Shown here piece by piece: positions 5,820-7,151 of a stretch of DNA of 7,151 nt. The stretch comes from Dehalococcoidales bacterium (lineage in GTDB: Bacteria; Chloroflexota; Dehalococcoidia; Dehalococcoidales; ARS1013). Every line of letters starts with the position of its first letter. Position 1 is the stretch's first letter. The stretch is from NCBI GenBank assembly GCA_002690375.1, contig NZEH01000031.1, positions 6,727 to 13,877 on the forward strand, read 5' to 3'. Both the position numbers and the translations under genes were made by a program. The notes beneath the pieces are model-generated. The model did no database searches. It saw only the letters and a list, made by a program, of their open reading frames with translations, and was not told the DNA's origin.

Positions 5820-5877
5820 CCGTATAGGGCTGTGGGCTACGAGGGTGGTGGGCCTTCATCTTGTGACCTATACGGCT
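5818..5877 (+). other. Long stem-loop with G-quadruplex-like left half, directly after the stop codon
   Basis: Perfect 11-base arms (AGCCGTATAGG at 5818-5828 and CCTATACGGCT at 5867-5877) enclose a 38-base loop. The left arm begins inside the TAG stop codon of the cysteine-protein gene. Four G-triplets at 5827-5829, 5834-5836, 5843-5845 and 5850-5852, with linkers of 4, 6 and 4 bases, fit the canonical G-quadruplex pattern on the coding strand. The triplets overlap the last bases of the left arm, so full hairpin and quadruplex would partly compete. There is no T-run after the hairpin (TTGCTTTAG), so it is not a classical terminator. It could protect the mRNA end or be part of a structured RNA reaching the terminator at 6016. 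The bases from 5878 to 5980 hold no ORF, only a small GGGC-ACAG-GCCC hairpin (5915-5926). Confidence 0.6.
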
Positions 5878-5980
5878 TTGCTTTAGTACATGAGTGGCTG
5901 ACGGATGGTAACTCGGGCACAGGCCCCTACAAAGTGAGCGATACCTCTATAACCTGCTCCTAGAAGGAAAATCATTTCTT

Positions 5981-6016
5981 AACGAGCCCAGCCGCAGCCA
6001 GACTAGGCTCGTTTTT
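5981..6016 (+). terminator. Intrinsic terminator
   Basis: AACGAGCC (5981-5988) pairs perfectly with GGCTCGTT (6006-6013) around a 17-base loop, and the T-run covers 6012-6016. It would end transcripts from the cysteine-protein gene about 160 bases after its stop and separates it from the metallopeptidase gene. A TATATT at 6035-6040 just downstream could be the -10 box of the next gene, but it has no good -35. Confidence 0.8.
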
Positions 6017-6066
6017 CAAAGAGAAACGGAGTTTTATATTAGGCTGTGGAATAGGAGTAAAAAGGA

Positions 6067-6447
6067 TTGACTGTGGATAGGCAAAGATTTGAGTGGCTGG
6101 TGGTAAGGGCGATTGATAGTTTGCCTGATGAATTTTCCACCAAGCTAGAAAATATTGATGTGGTGGTTGAGAATTGGCCAACCCAAGGTCAACTGGCTGA
6201 GGCAGGGCTAGGGCGTGGTCAAACTCTACTCGGTCTTTACGAAGGCGTACCTTTAACCAAGCGAAGCAGCCACTATGGGCTGGTGCCACCGGATAAAATA
6301 ACTATATTTCAGAAGCCAGTCGAGGCTGAATGTAGCTATGATGTCGAGATTACTACCGAAATACAAATGGTAATAAGACATGAGATTGCCCATCACTTTG
6401 GCCTTGATGATACCAGGCTGGAGCAACTCCAAAGGAACGAAGATTAA
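6067..6447 (+). CDS. Small zincin-like metallopeptidase family protein (HExxH)
   Basis: This 126-residue protein matches the small bacterial metallopeptidase family with a minimal zincin fold (formerly DUF1025). The N-terminal RFEWLVVRAIDSLPDEFSTKLENIDVVVENWP is the family pattern, the middle has LLGLYEGVPLTKRSSHYG, and DKITIFQKP forms a typical strand. The end carries the zinc motif HEIAHHFGLDD, with His105, Glu106 and His109 and a downstream Asp that may complete the site. No substrate is established for the family, and there is no signal peptide, so it acts in the cytoplasm. The start is uncertain between TTG 6067 (AGGAG at 6053-6057, nine bases upstream) and GTG 6073 (AAAGGA six bases upstream, giving a family-like VDRQRFEWLV start); they differ by two codons. 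It ends at TAA 6447, 14 bases from the convergent elp3 stop. The gene has its own transcription unit after the terminator at 6016. Confidence 0.88.
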   Translation: MTVDRQRFEWLVVRAIDSLPDEFSTKLENIDVVVENWPTQGQLAEAGLGRGQTLLGLYEGVPLTKRSSHYGLVPPDKITIFQKPVEAECSYDVEITTEIQMVIRHEIAHHFGLDDTRLEQLQRNED

Positions 6448-6461
6448 TCACCAAAATATAG

Positions 6462-7151
6462 TTATAATTCCTTAACCATATAGTTTCCCTCTAAAACGTA
6501 GCCGAAACCAGAACGGTAATACTCCCTGGCGCCAACACCACTCAAAACGGCTATCAGTGATACCCCAAACTCTTCACCAGCTATCCGCTCCCCCTCAAGT
6601 AGCAGTGCCCTGCCTAAACCCCTGTGCTGAGCCGCCACCGGCTTTCGCTTACCCAAAGGAACCTCAGGACCATAGACATGTAATTCTCTTATCAGGGCTA
6701 GAGCTCCTCCAGTCTTCAGCCCTAGTCCAGCTATCGGCCGAGCCTGGATTCTCATCCGTAGAAGGCCAAACAGTGTTTCCCCCGTGTCTTCAAAAGACAA
6801 GAAAACCTCCCTACCGCCAGAAGCCTCATAATCGGCTCTTACCAGTCGCGGCTGGCCGATTTTCCAGCCATTCCGTACCCGGTGACCATACTCCCGGCAG
6901 CGGATGCAGCGACACTGAGTTACCTGTTGCTCCATTAGCTGTTTAACTATGTCCCGCAGCGAGTCTTTTAGACCAGCGACAATAAACTTCGCCGGGATAT
7001 CACGAAGCACCCTTGAGACCCTGAGATACTTGGGTATAATAGCCTTGATACTGGCAATCAGGTTAGTCATGGTCTCATTCTCATATGGCAGGTAGCATCC
7101 TTGCTGATACCACCGCTCTAGCTCGGTGCCGGCTACTACCATGGTGGGATA
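6462..7151 (-). CDS. elp3: tRNA U34 carboxymethyl-type modification enzyme Elp3, C-terminal part (5' end outside window)
   Basis: The frame is open from the right edge to TAA at 6462-6464, giving 229 residues of the C-terminal half. Elp3 combines a radical SAM domain and a GNAT acetyltransferase domain and modifies uridine 34 of tRNA anticodons from acetyl-CoA. The fragment starts in the late radical SAM region (YPTMVVAGTELERWY, then RVSRVLRDIPAKFIVAG). The conserved cysteine segment CRCIRCREYGH follows at about 80-90. The GNAT domain then has LIRELHVYGPEVPLG, the acetyl-CoA loop AQHRGLGRALL at about 174-184, and the ending GAREYYRSGFGYVLEGNYMVK with the conserved tyrosines. The radical SAM CxxxCxxC motif must lie upstream, outside the window; the in-window ATG at 7142 is internal. 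Standalone bacterial Elp3 is known in Dehalococcoides, which fits the suggested host group. It converges on the metallopeptidase gene with no visible terminator between them. Confidence 0.95.
   Translation of the reverse strand, partial: YPTMVVAGTELERWYQQGCYLPYENETMTNLIASIKAIIPKYLRVSRVLRDIPAKFIVAGLKDSLRDIVKQLMEQQVTQCRCIRCREYGHRVRNGWKIGQPRLVRADYEASGGREVFLSFEDTGETLFGLLRMRIQARPIAGLGLKTGGALALIRELHVYGPEVPLGKRKPVAAQHRGLGRALLLEGERIAGEEFGVSLIAVLSGVGAREYYRSGFGYVLEGNYMVKEL

Noticed and set aside
5972..6289. 105-residue minus-strand ORF
   Set aside because: It overlaps the metallopeptidase gene and the intrinsic terminator on the opposite strand; it is a shadow of the real gene.
6557..6946. 129-residue plus-strand ORF
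   Set aside because: It is antisense to the strongly supported elp3 coding sequence, is Pro/Ser/Leu-rich and shows no recognisable motif.

Overview
The window reads as ordinary chromosome from an anaerobic bacterium, most likely a Dehalococcoidia-type Chloroflexi. The evidence is the gene mix: a DUF3786 protein, a bacterial Elp3, and a B12-riboswitch-controlled corrinoid uptake operon. Base composition is moderate, TTG and GTG starts are used, and -35 boxes of TTGACA type are visible. The taxonomic call is inference from gene content and protein style, not from a marker gene.

Layout. Positions 3-443 (+) hold the 3' end of a DUF3786 gene. It is followed by a separately promoted thioredoxin gene (trxA, 535-855, +). 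Converging on these from the right is the operon btuF-btuC-btuD (3872 down to 905, -): a lipoprotein that binds cobalamin, a ten-helix permease and an ATPase. Its leader (about 3907-4167) has a TTGACA promoter, a clear cobalamin riboswitch with a possible L5-L13 kissing loop, and an intrinsic terminator just before the Shine-Dalgarno and a TTG start. B12 would therefore switch off its own importer by premature termination.

Upstream of the leader, on the same strand, is a RecB/Cas4-like PD-(D/E)XK nuclease with an apparent four-cysteine Fe-S site (5365-4643). Its reading frame continues, after one in-frame TAG, through 152 more sense codons to 4184. This split gene is the most unusual item in the window.

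A divergent intergenic region leads to a small cysteine-motif protein of unknown function (5505-5819, +). Its 3' side is strongly structured: an 11-bp stem whose G-rich left side and loop fit a G-quadruplex pattern, then a classical terminator at 5981-6016. Next come a small HExxH zincin-like metallopeptidase (6067-6447, +) and, converging on it, the C-terminal part of elp3 (radical SAM/GNAT tRNA-U34 modification enzyme), which runs off the right edge.

No tRNA, rRNA, CRISPR array, insertion sequence or prophage signature was seen. The Btu system imports corrinoid, and thioredoxin and Elp3 are housekeeping. The split nuclease and the cysteine protein are unassigned to a pathway.
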